Assembly (NCBI RefSeq): GCF_004010155.1 | Contig: NZ_RRYH01000015.1 | Location: forward strand, 124,001 to 188,000 | From: Solirhodobacter olei | GTDB taxonomy: Bacteria; Pseudomonadota; Alphaproteobacteria; Rhodobacterales; Rhodobacteraceae | DNA: 64,000 bases | Direction: 5' to 3' | In this document: positions 17,732 through 26,496 of the stretch, piece after piece | Layout of the letters: each line of letters opens with the position of its first letter | Position numbering within the stretch: position 1 is the stretch's first letter | Made by a program: the position numbers and the translations under genes | Notes under the pieces: model-generated | The model's input: the letters and a program-made list of their open reading frames with translations, nothing else | Databases searched by the model: none | What the model was told of the DNA's origin: nothing

Positions 17732-18925
17732 CTAAAGTGCAGCTACTGCACGGGCCAGCACGTTGAGGCCGACGACAAGATCTTCCTCTCGCGTGTCCTC
17801 GTCGAAGTTGTGGCTTACCCCGTTGATCGAGGGGACAAAGAGCATCGCAGCTGGCATGTGCCGCGCAACACTTGTGGTGTCGTGCAGCGCCCCAGAGGGC
17901 ATACGGCGCCACTTGCCCGGCGCCTCGGCTTCCGCGGCATGTGCCAGCGCCTGTTGCAGGCGAGGGTCCATCGCGACCGGCTCCAGCCCCAGCAACTGGC
18001 CGAATTCGACCTCCAATCCTCGGTCTTCGGCAACTTCGGCAACAGTCTCGCGGATGATCGCCTCCATCGCTGCCAAGCGGCCGCTATCGCCATCCCGCCA
18101 CTGCATCGAGAACATCACCCGTCCTGGCACGATCGAAGAGCCGTTGGGGTGAACGCTTACATGACCGATCGTCCATACCGTCTCGGGAAGCACCACGTTG
18201 CGCAGCCGGTCGTTCAGGCGTTGGTTGAACTCCGACAGCCCTTGAAAAGCGTCGCGGCGCAGATGCATGGGCGTCGTGCCGGCGTGGTTCGACTGGCCCG
18301 TCAGCGTGATCCGCATGTCGCGGATGCCAACAATGGAGGTCACAACCCCGACGTGCTCGCCCGACGTATCGAGATACGGCCCCTGCTCGATATGCGCCTC
18401 GATGAAACCGGTGAAGCGTGCAGGATCGAGGAAGTCGCCGCTGACCAGATCAGCCATCTTCGCGCGCCCCTCGGCATAGCTGGTCCCGTCCGAGGCGGTC
18501 AGCGTGTCGGCCTCCTCGAGGCTCCGCCCGCCCGCCCAGACGGTCGAGCCGGTGGTCACGCCGTAGCGGCCCTCTTCGTCCTGAAAGCTCACAACGGAGA
18601 TGTCAGGGCCACCCGCTTCCTTTGCCGCGCGAGCTATCTCCAGCGCGACCATCACGCCGTAAGCGCCGTCGAGCCAGCCACCCTCGGGTTGGGTATCGGA
18701 ATGCGATCCCATGAGCAGGCTGGGGCCGTCACCCGCGAGACCGAAGAGATTGCCGACCGGGTCGAAGTAGGGGGTCAGTCCCGCCTCCGCGAACTGCGCG
18801 GCGAGCCACTTCCGCGCCTCGATATCCTTGTCAGTGTAAGCGGGACGCACCACCCCCTTGCCCACAGCACCGATGGACCGAAGCTGATGAAGGCTGTTCA
18901 GGAATCTCTGCGGGTTAGGCTGCAT
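17732..18925 (-). CDS. M20-family Zn amidohydrolase (N-carbamoyl-L-amino acid hydrolase/allantoate amidohydrolase type)
   Basis: 397 aa. The ATG at 18925 follows AAGGTGG at a good distance; the open frame continues upstream into the tRNA-Val gene, which is meaningless. Metal ligands of the di-zinc site are in [21 protein letters not shown] and [10 protein letters not shown]; the lid domain carries [18 protein letters not shown], and the C-terminal zinc His lies in [10 protein letters not shown]. The family hydrolyses N-carbamoyl amino acids, ureidoglycine or allantoate. The adjacent genes do not decide the substrate. Confidence 0.9.
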   Translation of the reverse strand: MQPNPQRFLNSLHQLRSIGAVGKGVVRPAYTDKDIEARKWLAAQFAEAGLTPYFDPVGNLFGLAGDGPSLLMGSHSDTQPEGGWLDGAYGVMVALEIARAAKEAGGPDISVVSFQDEEGRYGVTTGSTVWAGGRSLEEADTLTASDGTSYAEGRAKMADLVSGDFLDPARFTGFIEAHIEQGPYLDTSGEHVGVVTSIVGIRDMRITLTGQSNHAGTTPMHLRRDAFQGLSEFNQRLNDRLRNVVLPETVWTIGHVSVHPNGSSIVPGRVMFSMQWRDGDSGRLAAMEAIIRETVAEVAEDRGLEVEFGQLLGLEPVAMDPRLQQALAHAAEAEAPGKWRRMPSGALHDTTSVARHMPAAMLFVPSINGVSHNFDEDTREEDLVVGLNVLARAVAAL

Positions 18926-19170
18926 GGCTTGTCCACCTTCTTGCTGCGAGAGCCGCTCTAACAGCACGGGCGCCCGATAGCCACTTTGAGCTGCTGCCGG
19001 TTTCGTGGACATGACGAAAAGATCGTGATCGCGGAACTGGCGGAGGCTCTTGACCACGGAGGCCTGGCGCGGCCCGCCAACACTGCCTCCGAAGAGGTGA
19101 CCGGCACCGCACCTACGGAACGGGACCCGAGACCTGTTCTCAGCACACCAGACGTCATTAGCGGGATAGA

Positions 19171-19246
19171 TGGTGGGTGATGAGAGGCTCGAACTCCCGA
19201 CATCCTCGGTGTAAACGAGGCGCTCTACCAACTGAGCTAATCACCC
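19171..19246 (-). tRNA. tRNA-Val (TAC)
   Basis: 76 bases with CCA encoded. The acceptor stem pairs GGGTGAT with ATCACCC. The anticodon arm is CCTCG-TTTACAC-CGAGG, anticodon TAC. The T arm contains GTTCGAGCC. It is distinct from the tRNA-Val (CAC) gene at 35688 in its D and T arms. Confidence 0.95.
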
Positions 19247-19334
19247 GGGCCGAAGGCCTGGGCGCTTTCCTACCCCGGCGGCCGGGCGGGGCGCAAGATG
19301 GTGTGACGGGGTAACGGCCTCTCCGGCGCGCGGG

Positions 19335-20813
19335 TCAGCCCTTGGCGACCCAGCAGTCGCCCGGCACGCGCCAGAGGGTGACGGGGCCGCGTTGCCAGGT
19401 GCCGGGCACCGGCTGCAGCACCTTCAGCTTCTCGCCGCCGCAGCGGGGCGGCCCACCGGGCGTGGCGAAAAGCGCGTCGCCGGGAAGCACGGGGGGGACC
19501 GGGTGGGTCATCTGGTACTGGTCGTTGTAGCAGTCCGTGTCGCCTGCCGGGCAGCCCGGCGCGGGGGCGGCATAGAGGCCAAGGCCGGACGCCCGCCCGG
19601 TGTAGAAGAGATCGGCCTGCAGCGCCCGGCTGGTAGCGACGACCGAGCGGAGGTGGTTCGCCCTGGCGGTCGCGATGATCTCGCGGCTGACGGCGGCGCG
19701 GCCCATGTAGCGGGCCATCAGCGCACGGCCGTTCGGCATCACCACCGCCTCGGGGTAGATCACCAGCGCAATCAGGAAAAGGCAGATCGCGGCGTTCACC
19801 GCGACGGTCAGCGCCCCGAAGCGGGGGTGGCGCGCGGCACAGGCGAAAAGGAGGAGCGCAGCCGGCAGGTAGGCCGCCACCGCCCAGTTGGCGAAGGCAT
19901 GGGACAGGAGCGCCTGCACCGTCACCAGCGCGACCACCGGCAGGGACGTGGCGATCATCGCCCGCTCCCACGCGGCGCGGCGGCGCCAGCGGGCCGAGAG
20001 CGCCAGCAGGCCCGCGAAGCTCAGCGGGCCGAAGACGCCGAACTGCGCCGCCAGGAATGACAGCGCGGCGCCAAGGTGGAGGCCGGTGCGATCTTCCGGG
20101 TCGTTCACCCAGTCCATGTTGTCGGCGGTGTGGTGCAGCGTCGGCCAGCCGTTGACCGCGTTCCAGAGGATGTTCGGCAAGAGGCACAGGAACGCGACGC
20201 CAAGCGCGATACCCGCCGCCCGCCAGCCCGGGCGCGCCTCGGTCACCAGAAGGGCCGCAAGCGCGCCGCCAAGGATGAAGTAGAGCGCGGCATATTTCGC
20301 CATGGCCCCAAGGCCAAGGCCGAGACCCGCGAGCGCCGCGTAGCCCGCCCCGCCGCCGCGCGCGGCGCGCAGCCAGGCCCAGAGCGCGAGCGCCAGGAAG
20401 GGGAACATGATCGTGTCGGTGGTGATCAGGAGGCTGCCCACCCCCACCATCGGCAGGCTCAGGTAGCCCGCCGCCACCCAGACCGCGGCGCGGCGGCCGG
20501 CGAGCTCCGCCGCCGTGGCGGCCAGCAGGACGGCCGTCGCCGCATGGGCGAGCGGGGCGGCGAGGCGGACGAAGAACGGCGCCTCTGACCCGGCGATGGT
20601 GGTCACGGCGCGGATCACCCAGCCGATCAGCGGGGGCTTGGAGTAATATCCGAAGGCAAGGTCCTGCCCCCAGAGCCAGTATTGCGACTCGTCCAGGAAG
20701 AGGTCGGTCCGGTCGAAGGCCAGGGCCAGCAGCCGGGCAGCGGTGACCGCGAGGACGATCAGCAGGACCGGCGCGAGCCAGCCCCGCCGCTCAGGCGCTG
20801 CGGCGCTCTGCAC
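19335..20813 (-). CDS. Glycosyltransferase family 39/ArnT-like membrane protein (GTG start)
   Basis: 492 aa with a large loop after helix 1 that carries the GT39/83 acidic motif (FDRTDLFLDESQYWLWGQDLAFGYYSKPPLIGW), then about ten or more hydrophobic helices and a C-terminal periplasmic domain. Such enzymes transfer a sugar from a polyprenyl phosphate to lipid A or protein at the periplasmic face. The GTG at 20813 overlaps the end of the LAB_N-type gene, and a family-2 glycosyltransferase lies first in the operon, giving a likely lipid-carrier-sugar pathway. Confidence 0.85.
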   Translation of the reverse strand: MQSAAAPERRGWLAPVLLIVLAVTAARLLALAFDRTDLFLDESQYWLWGQDLAFGYYSKPPLIGWVIRAVTTIAGSEAPFFVRLAAPLAHAATAVLLAATAAELAGRRAAVWVAAGYLSLPMVGVGSLLITTDTIMFPFLALALWAWLRAARGGGAGYAALAGLGLGLGAMAKYAALYFILGGALAALLVTEARPGWRAAGIALGVAFLCLLPNILWNAVNGWPTLHHTADNMDWVNDPEDRTGLHLGAALSFLAAQFGVFGPLSFAGLLALSARWRRRAAWERAMIATSLPVVALVTVQALLSHAFANWAVAAYLPAALLLFACAARHPRFGALTVAVNAAICLFLIALVIYPEAVVMPNGRALMARYMGRAAVSREIIATARANHLRSVVATSRALQADLFYTGRASGLGLYAAPAPGCPAGDTDCYNDQYQMTHPVPPVLPGDALFATPGGPPRCGGEKLKVLQPVPGTWQRGPVTLWRVPGDCWVAKG

Positions 20814-21096
20814 GGATCAGCCAGAGGTTCCGGGCGTAGATCACCACGCCGAGGGATTGCCCGATGGTGAAGACCGGATCGTGCCGGGCGATGGCATAGG
20901 CCAGCAGAATCAGCCCGCCACCGATGGAGAAATACCAGAAGGCCACCGGCATGACCGAGCGCTTCGCCCGTTCGGAGGCCAGCCATTGCACAAGAAAGCG
21001 CGCGGTGAAGAGCGCCTGGCCCAGGAGGCCGATGGCGATCCAGACGAGCCCTGCCATCGAGCCCGCGTGAAAGAACCGTACCAGCGTCTCAGTCAA
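20791..21096 (-). CDS. Lipid-A-disaccharide synthase N-terminal-like (LAB_N) membrane protein (TTG start)
   Basis: 101 aa. The TTG at 21096 has GGGAGG five bases upstream and overlaps the stop of the preceding glycosyltransferase gene. Three hydrophobic helices are visible; FTARFLVQWLASERAKRSVMPVAFWYFS is the LAB_N signature. Stand-alone LAB_N proteins often sit in glycan-modifying operons between a GT2 and an ArnT-like gene, as here, and may act as a small membrane partner or flippase subunit (inference). Confidence 0.85.
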   Translation of the reverse strand: MTETLVRFFHAGSMAGLVWIAIGLLGQALFTARFLVQWLASERAKRSVMPVAFWYFSIGGGLILLAYAIARHDPVFTIGQSLGVVIYARNLWLIRAERRSA

Positions 21097-21886
21097 GCCC
21101 GCCTCCCTGCCCGCCCGCACGTTCGACCGCGCGCGCCTTCTTGCGGCGGCGGATCAGCCAGGCGACCCCGGCGAGATCGGCCACCCCGACGAGGGCGCGC
21201 TGGAAATTCGAATATTTCGACTTGCCCGCCGCGCGTTCACGATGGGAGACGTCGACCAGCACCACCTCCCAGCCGTCGCGCTTGGCCAGCGCGGGCAGGT
21301 AGCGGTGCATGTGGTCGAAATAGGGGAAGGCGAGGAAGGCCTCGCGCCGGAAACCCTTCAGGCCGCAGCCCGTGTCCCGCGTGCCGTCCTTCAGAATGAA
21401 GGCGCGAATGCGGTTGGCCAGGCGCGACGCAAGCCGTTTGGAGAGCGTATCCTGCCGCGCGACACGCTGGCCGGCGACAAGGCCGATGCGGCCGGCGGTA
21501 TCGGCGAGGAACGGCGCCCAGAGCTTCGGAAGCTCCTCGGGCGGGTTCTGGCCGTCGCCGTCCAGCGTGCAGATGATCCCGGCCTCGGCAGCCAGGACGC
21601 CGGAATGGACCGCCGCGCTCTGCCCGCCCGCCTTCGGGTGCTGAAGCAGGCGCAGCTCGGGCACGTCGGCCATCAGCGCGCGGAGACGCTCGGCTGTGTC
21701 GTCGGTGGAGCCGTCGTCGACAGCGATGATCTCGAAGCTCGCAAGGCTCGCGCAGGCGGCGCGGATGCCCGTGACGAGCGGGGCCACGGCCCCCGCCTCG
21801 TTATGCATCGGAATGACGATCGCGACGGTTTTCACCTGGGCCTCGGGGATTCTATGGGCCGGCGGACGGCGGGCATCTGAACTCAT
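21089..21886 (-). CDS. Family-2 glycosyltransferase (polyprenyl-phosphate sugar synthase type)
   Basis: 265 aa, dolichol-phosphate-mannose-synthase/ArnC-like. GT-A motifs: VAIVIPMHNEAGAVAPLV at the N-terminus, IIAVDDGSTDDTAERL, and the metal-binding TLDGDGQNPPEELPKL. A later RDTGCGLKGFRREAF stretch is typical of the group. No C-terminal membrane helices of the ArnC type are obvious. The ATG at 21886 starts the conserved part after a short extension. It likely loads a sugar on the carrier lipid used by the ArnT-like protein. Confidence 0.88.
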   Translation of the reverse strand: MSSDARRPPAHRIPEAQVKTVAIVIPMHNEAGAVAPLVTGIRAACASLASFEIIAVDDGSTDDTAERLRALMADVPELRLLQHPKAGGQSAAVHSGVLAAEAGIICTLDGDGQNPPEELPKLWAPFLADTAGRIGLVAGQRVARQDTLSKRLASRLANRIRAFILKDGTRDTGCGLKGFRREAFLAFPYFDHMHRYLPALAKRDGWEVVLVDVSHRERAAGKSKYSNFQRALVGVADLAGVAWLIRRRKKARAVERAGGQGGGLD

Positions 21887-21948
21887 CGGTCTAGGCGCGC
21901 CTCCCGGCCCTGTCAACCGAGGCCGTTCTGCATCCAGGCCAAACGAAA

Positions 21949-21977
21949 GCGCGCCCGAAGCCGGGCCTCGGGCGCGC
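21949..21977 (-). terminator. Intrinsic terminator displaced from tRNA-Val (CAC)
   Basis: GCGCGCCCGA and TCGGGCGCGC form a 10-bp stem with a 9-base loop, followed on the minus strand by TTTCGTTT. It lies just outside the left copy of the tRNA 3' end. Before insertion of the element it would have directly followed the tRNA-Val (CAC) gene now 13.7 kb away. Confidence 0.7.
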
Positions 21978-21982
21978 GAATT

Positions 21983-22003
21983 ATGGTGGGTGATAACGGA
22001 TTT
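21983..22003. repeat. Left attachment repeat (attL)
   Basis: 21 bases identical to 35687-35707, including GGTGGGTGATAACGGATTT. They correspond to the last bases of tRNA-Val (CAC) plus one base beyond CCA. The match stops at base 22004, where the left copy reads A and the tRNA reads G. Confidence 0.9.
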
Positions 22004-22078
22004 AAATCACCCATCACCATTCGCTCGCCCTGTTTTTCCTATTTTTACCCAATATTCAATAATTTTTGCGTTGATTTT

Positions 22079-22109
22079 GGGTAACATCTCGAGCATTTAT
22101 GGGTAACAT
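22079..22109 (+). promoter_or_regulatory. Left pair of arm-type recombinase-site candidates
   Basis: GGGTAACAT occurs at 22079-22087 and 22101-22109, 22 bases apart, in the contexts TTTTGGGTAACATCTC and TTATGGGTAACATTTT. The same motif with the same 22-base spacing occurs at the other end (35608-35638). They lie between attL and the recombinase gene, as arm-type binding sites do. Confidence 0.65.
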
Positions 22110-22129
22110 TTTGGGACTTTGAGGCCGTC

Positions 22130-23791
22130 ATGAACTCCGACAAACACCAGAAGGCGAAGTACCTTAAGAGGGAGGAAGACGGCTATTGGCGCTACATTCG
22201 CAGAGTGCCCATTGACCTTCAACAAGCCATCGGCGCGAAGCGCTGGCGACGGTCACTGAGCCAGAACAGAACCGAGGCCGAGCGGCGCGCACAGTCGCTA
22301 CGGGTCGAGCACGACGCCCTAATTGCCCGCCTCCGCGACCCGGAGACGGCGACCGAGACGAAGGTGGAACTAGCCCGCAGACGGACACAAGCTCGGATGG
22401 CTGATTTGGAGGCACAGGGCGCACCAAGTGACGGGCACGAATATGTGGAGTCGGTCACCCCCATCATTGCCGAGTTGGAAGCCAAGGGCGAGCCGGTCGA
22501 GCCGTCGGACCTTGGGCACACAACGGAGTCCTTACTCGGGGAAATGTGGCGGCGCGTCCCGGAGGTTCTGCTGAGCGCCGAGGACGAACCAGACCGCGCA
22601 AAACGCTACCATCAACTCGTTGGCTTTCAGGTGATGGCGTTCGGCGATCAGTCGCGCGGAAGCGTCGACGGGCGCCCCGACATCCCCGCCCCCGATGGTA
22701 AGGTTGCCCGAATGCAGTATGACGCACACCGCGCGATGCTGGAATCGGCTCTGGAAGAGATAGCCCCGTTACCGGACGATACGCCACCCGAGCGGCGCCT
22801 TAGCGGCCTCCTGAAGCAGTACATTAAGGCGCAGGCCCTGCGCCCGAACTCCCAGCGATCCTACGAGGGCAAGATCAAGCGCTTCCTGCGGTTCGCTTCG
22901 CCAGACGCGAACAACCCGGCGCTAGGCGACCATAGCTTACCCAGTTACACGCCGGAGCTTTTTCGCGAGTATCGCGACTACCTGCGGGATGGCGACGAGG
23001 AAGAGTCCTTTAAGCCCATGAACGCGACCAGTGTTCGGCAGTACTTCGCACCCATGAAAGCGCTATGGACTTGGGCCGCCGACGAATACCAAAGCGATCC
23101 CACCCTCAAGGAACTCTCTTTCCCGCGCATCCGCATGCCGAAGGACGGCGAGACCGTTGAGGAGAAGCGCTGGCAGTCCTTCGATGACAACGAGATCAAA
23201 CAAGTGTGGAAGCTTCTAAACGAGGCGTGGGGGCCGGACGGTGACAGCCGGCTATCACCGACGCGCCGCAAAGCCTTTCTGATGGCCTTCCGCGTGATCC
23301 TGTGGACAGGAATGCGTCCCGTTGAGGTGTTCCGCCTGACGGCGGACAACGTCAAATCGGACGCCGCCCACGGCGACATCCTGCACATCACCCACACGAA
23401 AACCAAGATGCCCCGGAAAGTACCCATCGCAAAAGGCATTAGCGACCTGCCAAACTTTCTGGCGTCTGGCGGCTTTGCTGGCGAACTGGCAAACGCGAAC
23501 GCCAAGGGCGGCGCTAGCAAACCCGGCTCACTGGCGGGTACGATGCGTGATCAGTTTCGCACCATCATCCGGGACGGCGGACTGACCAACCGGAAGCATG
23601 TTCTATACAGCGCCAAGGACACGTTGGTGGAGCGACTACAGCGCCAGAATGCTGGGGATGACGTCATCCGGAGCATCATCGGGCACGTGACCGGACAGAA
23701 GTCGCTCCGAAACTATAAGACGTTGTTGGGTGACACCGCAGACGGCATGATGCAGATGCGGAAGGCGCTGAACCAGATTGAGTATTGGTGA
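22130..23791 (+). CDS. Tyrosine recombinase/integrase of the element
   Basis: 553 aa. The N-terminal part (YLKREEDGYWRYIRRVPIDL, then RSLSQNRTEAERRAQSL) is the arm-binding region common in alphaproteobacterial integrases. A SAM-like core-binding domain follows at about 230-320. The catalytic domain shows Arg I in LWTGMRPVEVF (R396), a Lys-bearing beta hairpin (HTKTKMPRKVPIAK), GH in IIGHVTGQ and the Tyr nucleophile in RNYKTL (Y529). The Arg II box, usually SLRHT, reads YSAKDT, so Arg II is Lys at 496. It sits next to attL and would catalyse integration into the tRNA gene. Confidence 0.92.
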   Translation: MNSDKHQKAKYLKREEDGYWRYIRRVPIDLQQAIGAKRWRRSLSQNRTEAERRAQSLRVEHDALIARLRDPETATETKVELARRRTQARMADLEAQGAPSDGHEYVESVTPIIAELEAKGEPVEPSDLGHTTESLLGEMWRRVPEVLLSAEDEPDRAKRYHQLVGFQVMAFGDQSRGSVDGRPDIPAPDGKVARMQYDAHRAMLESALEEIAPLPDDTPPERRLSGLLKQYIKAQALRPNSQRSYEGKIKRFLRFASPDANNPALGDHSLPSYTPELFREYRDYLRDGDEEESFKPMNATSVRQYFAPMKALWTWAADEYQSDPTLKELSFPRIRMPKDGETVEEKRWQSFDDNEIKQVWKLLNEAWGPDGDSRLSPTRRKAFLMAFRVILWTGMRPVEVFRLTADNVKSDAAHGDILHITHTKTKMPRKVPIAKGISDLPNFLASGGFAGELANANAKGGASKPGSLAGTMRDQFRTIIRDGGLTNRKHVLYSAKDTLVERLQRQNAGDDVIRSIIGHVTGQKSLRNYKTLLGDTADGMMQMRKALNQIEYW

Positions 23792-23840
23792 AGGCAGCAA
23801 CAGCCCTAATGCGGGCGAAGTAGACCCAACCGGAAGACAG

Positions 23841-24689
23841 CTAGGCAATACCAGTGGAGGCCACAAGGTATTGACCGATTTGTCCGACTTCGGTGTCCAA
23901 GTCCAATCCATTGAACAGTCGACGCGCTTGAGGCTGACCGGGCGTGATCGGCTCTGCCACCCAGAACAGATCGAAACCGTTTTGACCCGCTGCACCAATA
24001 GACGTAGCACCGCCTACCGTTGGATCTGGTCCCTCGGCGACCATCTTGTCGATTGCGCGACGGGGTAGGCCCGAGGTGATGTGCGGCTCAGTTCGGCGGT
24101 ATGCTTTAAGCGCTTCATCGAATGCCTCTTTGGCTGTGCCCAATACAAGCCACGGGTCGCCGTCTTTAGGAGGCGCATCGGGGTAAGTCAGCTCCACCCT
24201 AAACGCTGCTTCCATTCGGCCGTCAATGTGCGCGACCTTGTATTTCATCTCGTGCGGACACCAGCCAAAGAATGCCGCCGAGAAAATCCCGTCATCTGAA
24301 TTCTTTCCTTTGCCCTCTGAAAACTGGCGCCGCTCCTTCATGAAGCGCTCGGCCAAACGATGGACAAACCCTGCAATCTGTTCGAATGTTGGCGGGTTTG
24401 AGAGATCACCCGGACGCGCCAGCTTCTGAAGAAGAGTTGAAGCCGTTACGGCCGTCATCGTAGCTGGCAACGCCGATCCCGCGTAGGCAAAACCATATTG
24501 CGTCCAATAATGTGGTATACGAAGATGGTCCTCTTGATCCATCGCTGATGCAACAACTGGAATTGCATATATCTTTGTGGCTATCTCCGTGGTCGGCTTA
24601 TCCTCCGATCCGGCGACCAGCCGTGTGTCCGCTGCACACCACTGCCGACCATTTTCCTGCCAAATCACTGCTATTGTCACGACAAGCAT
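23841..24689 (-). CDS. Proteasome-fold Ntn-hydrolase-like protein
   Basis: 282 aa from the ATG at 24689; a TTG at 24770 would only add unrelated residues. The N-terminus reads MLVV then TIAVIWQENGRQWCAADTR. Counting the Thr as 1, Asp falls at 17 and a Lys (TKIYAIP) at 35, close to the T1/D17/K33 triad of HslV and proteasome beta subunits. YGFAYAGSALPATMTAVTA resembles the strand after the specificity loop in that fold. No ATPase partner such as HslU is adjacent. The role is unknown; it is cargo convergent with the integrase gene. Fold assignment is inference from motif spacing. Confidence 0.55.
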   Translation of the reverse strand: MLVVTIAVIWQENGRQWCAADTRLVAGSEDKPTTEIATKIYAIPVVASAMDQEDHLRIPHYWTQYGFAYAGSALPATMTAVTASTLLQKLARPGDLSNPPTFEQIAGFVHRLAERFMKERRQFSEGKGKNSDDGIFSAAFFGWCPHEMKYKVAHIDGRMEAAFRVELTYPDAPPKDGDPWLVLGTAKEAFDEALKAYRRTEPHITSGLPRRAIDKMVAEGPDPTVGGATSIGAAGQNGFDLFWVAEPITPGQPQARRLFNGLDLDTEVGQIGQYLVASTGIA

Positions 24690-24966
24690 CCTTGAGAAGG
24701 GGCCGAGAAAAATTAACTTGCCGCGAGCCCAAAGATCAATCCTCAGCGCTTTATCTCGCGCAAACGTCAATGAAGCTCAAGTAATCTAGCTTCAAAGCGG
24801 CCCACAACGTCTATGCGTCAACAGCTTCACCGGTAAAATCTCTGACAATCGGAAGTTCCTCCTGACCGCGTTTCCGAAGTGCTTGCATTTTATCAAATGT
24901 TATGTTATTACATAAATACTCCGGAAGCACACACGCCGGTCGACTTCTCCCACCCGTGAGGCAGCC
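24690..24966. other. AT-rich divergent intergenic region
   Basis: Separates the Ntn-hydrolase-like gene from the rightward excisionase-like gene and should hold both promoters. AT-rich around 24885-24920. No gene or strong hairpin seen. Confidence 0.4.
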
Positions 24967-25200
24967 TTGCACCAGTACACTATCACTATAGTCGATCTAT
25001 GTGCCGCAGCCGGGATCACCTACCGGACTGCCGCCAAGTGGCTGAAAGGCTTGCCCCGCATCCGGCGCCGCGATGGTTTCCACTACAATCTCGCTGACGT
25101 CTTGCTTGTTATCCGCTCTCGGCGCCGGGGTATCTCCGCGATGGCGCCGGAGGTGGTTGAGTTGGCTCGGGCCGCCGAGCTTCGGGGCTGCCCGAGCTGA
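24967..25200 (+). CDS. Small MerR/excisionase-like DNA-binding protein (TTG start)
   Basis: 77 aa. TTG at 24967 with TGAGG six bases upstream; no ATG or GTG in frame gives the whole helix-turn-helix. ITIVDLCAAAGITYRTAAKWLKGLPRIRRRDGFHYNLADVLLVIRSR has the pattern of a winged helix of the AlpA/Xis type. First gene of the rightward cluster after the integrase region, a usual place for an excision or control protein. Confidence 0.6.
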   Translation: MHQYTITIVDLCAAAGITYRTAAKWLKGLPRIRRRDGFHYNLADVLLVIRSRRRGISAMAPEVVELARAAELRGCPS

Positions 25201-25240
25201 CTCCCACTATCTTCCCTTAACTGACAAAGGAATTTTCAGA

Positions 25241-25702
25241 ATGTCTGACGCAGACGATCTTCGTCACCTTGTTTCGCTTTTGCCCCCGGAAGACAATGCC
25301 CGCCTTTTGGAGGTGACCAACCAGTTGTCACAGGCCTCTGCGGCACTGGGCGTAGACGTGGATACGGACAGCCTCCTTTCGGTCGAGGCGGTTCGCCTCG
25401 CCGTGCTCGCGGGCCTCGAGTTCCGAGTGGACGAGGCGTTGGCACAGCTCAAAAACGTCCCCGCCGTAGCCGAGCGCCTGAAGGCCCGCAGCGATGATGC
25501 TAAGGCCCGTCGTGAGATTTCGGAATACGCCCAGTCGCTCCCGAGGGATAAACGGATTTCCTACGCCCGGAGCCTCGGTGGTATCGCTGCGGGGAAGCCG
25601 GGCAATGCCGACAGCGGCAATGTCCCTGATCTCTCCACCATCAACAGCATCAAGGATCGCGCAACCCGACTGGCACTAGCGCGCCGCGCGGGCTTGGCGT
25701 GA
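25241..25702 (+). CDS. Unknown element protein, alpha-helical
   Basis: 153 aa. AAAGGAA precedes the ATG at 25241. Predominantly helical, with heptad-like Leu/Ala patterning (LPPEDNARLLEVTNQLSQASAAL) and a basic C-terminus (IKDRATRLALARRAGL). I do not recognise the family. It is followed after four bases by the next gene, so it is probably co-transcribed with 25707 and 25981. Confidence 0.7.
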   Translation: MSDADDLRHLVSLLPPEDNARLLEVTNQLSQASAALGVDVDTDSLLSVEAVRLAVLAGLEFRVDEALAQLKNVPAVAERLKARSDDAKARREISEYAQSLPRDKRISYARSLGGIAAGKPGNADSGNVPDLSTINSIKDRATRLALARRAGLA

Positions 25703-25706
25703 CGAC

Positions 25707-25988
25707 GTGAATAGCGAGACGCTTCTCTCCCTTTGGGATGAGGTTCTAGCCTTCGCAAGAGAGCATGCCACCCGCCTGCAGGCTGATCCGGCGGTCTCCT
25801 CACCTCAGAAGAAGCGAAGTTTGGCTATCTTCTCCGACGCGGCACAGAAACTGTACGCAACCCGAGATGCTATTCGAGCCGCAGACCGTCACCTTGCGTT
25901 CGTCCACCCGCGTCAGCGGGAGACGATTGTGGACGAGGCCCGTATGGTTCGCGATTTGCTTCGCTGGGAGGCCGAAGAGGATGGCTAA
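25707..25988 (+). CDS. Small unknown element protein (GTG start)
   Basis: 93 aa, helical, charged; no recognised domain. GTG at 25707 lies four bases after the preceding stop, and its end overlaps the next gene by eight bases, which supports translation as part of the unit 25241-26496. Confidence 0.65.
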   Translation: MNSETLLSLWDEVLAFAREHATRLQADPAVSSPQKKRSLAIFSDAAQKLYATRDAIRAADRHLAFVHPRQRETIVDEARMVRDLLRWEAEEDG

Positions 25989-26496
25989 GGATCGCCGGGC
26001 GCGCCGAACACGTCGAGTAACAATCGGCGGGTCTGGCGGCAGCAGTCTCGTATCACACGGCGCGCCGCCATCGAACTGGGATGGGTTGGAACATTTTGTC
26101 TACGCCGCAGAGGCAAACTTTGTGGCCGCGAAGGCCTCGGCCCAAGCAGGTGCGAATGTTGACTGCAACAGCTACCTTCAGCGGTCACTCGATGCTCTGG
26201 ATGCTGCCGCGCAGTTCGTCAACGACCGTGCCCGCGAGGAAGCAGATGCTTCCCGTGGTGAGATGCGCCCGGATGTTCCGTGCCACACCGCGTCACTCGA
26301 CATTAATGTCGCCGCCGCGTGGATTGCCGGACTGGGCGTCTGGCTTGGCATGGTGACCGCCGAGGAGGCCCGGCAGCGGCGTCACCGCGCCCTTGCAAGG
26401 CAGAACGTCATCGACGGGATCAACGCCAAGGCCGACGACGCGCTAATGGCAGAGCTGCGCGGTGATGATGCCGCAGGCAGGGCGGCAAGTATTTGA
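25981..26496 (+). CDS. Unknown element protein
   Basis: 171 aa. Basic N-terminus (MAKDRRARRTRRVTIGGSGG) then a helical Ala-rich region, with two Cys (DCNSYLQRS and DVPCHTASL) too far apart for an obvious metal site. Overlaps the preceding gene by eight bases. No recognised family. Confidence 0.7.
   Translation: MAKDRRARRTRRVTIGGSGGSSLVSHGAPPSNWDGLEHFVYAAEANFVAAKASAQAGANVDCNSYLQRSLDALDAAAQFVNDRAREEADASRGEMRPDVPCHTASLDINVAAAWIAGLGVWLGMVTAEEARQRRHRALARQNVIDGINAKADDALMAELRGDDAAGRAASI

Noticed and set aside
18926-19231. N-terminal extension of the M20 hydrolase into the tRNA-Val (TAC) gene
   Set aside because: The first residues are the translation of the tRNA; the ATG at 18925 has a good ribosome site and family start.
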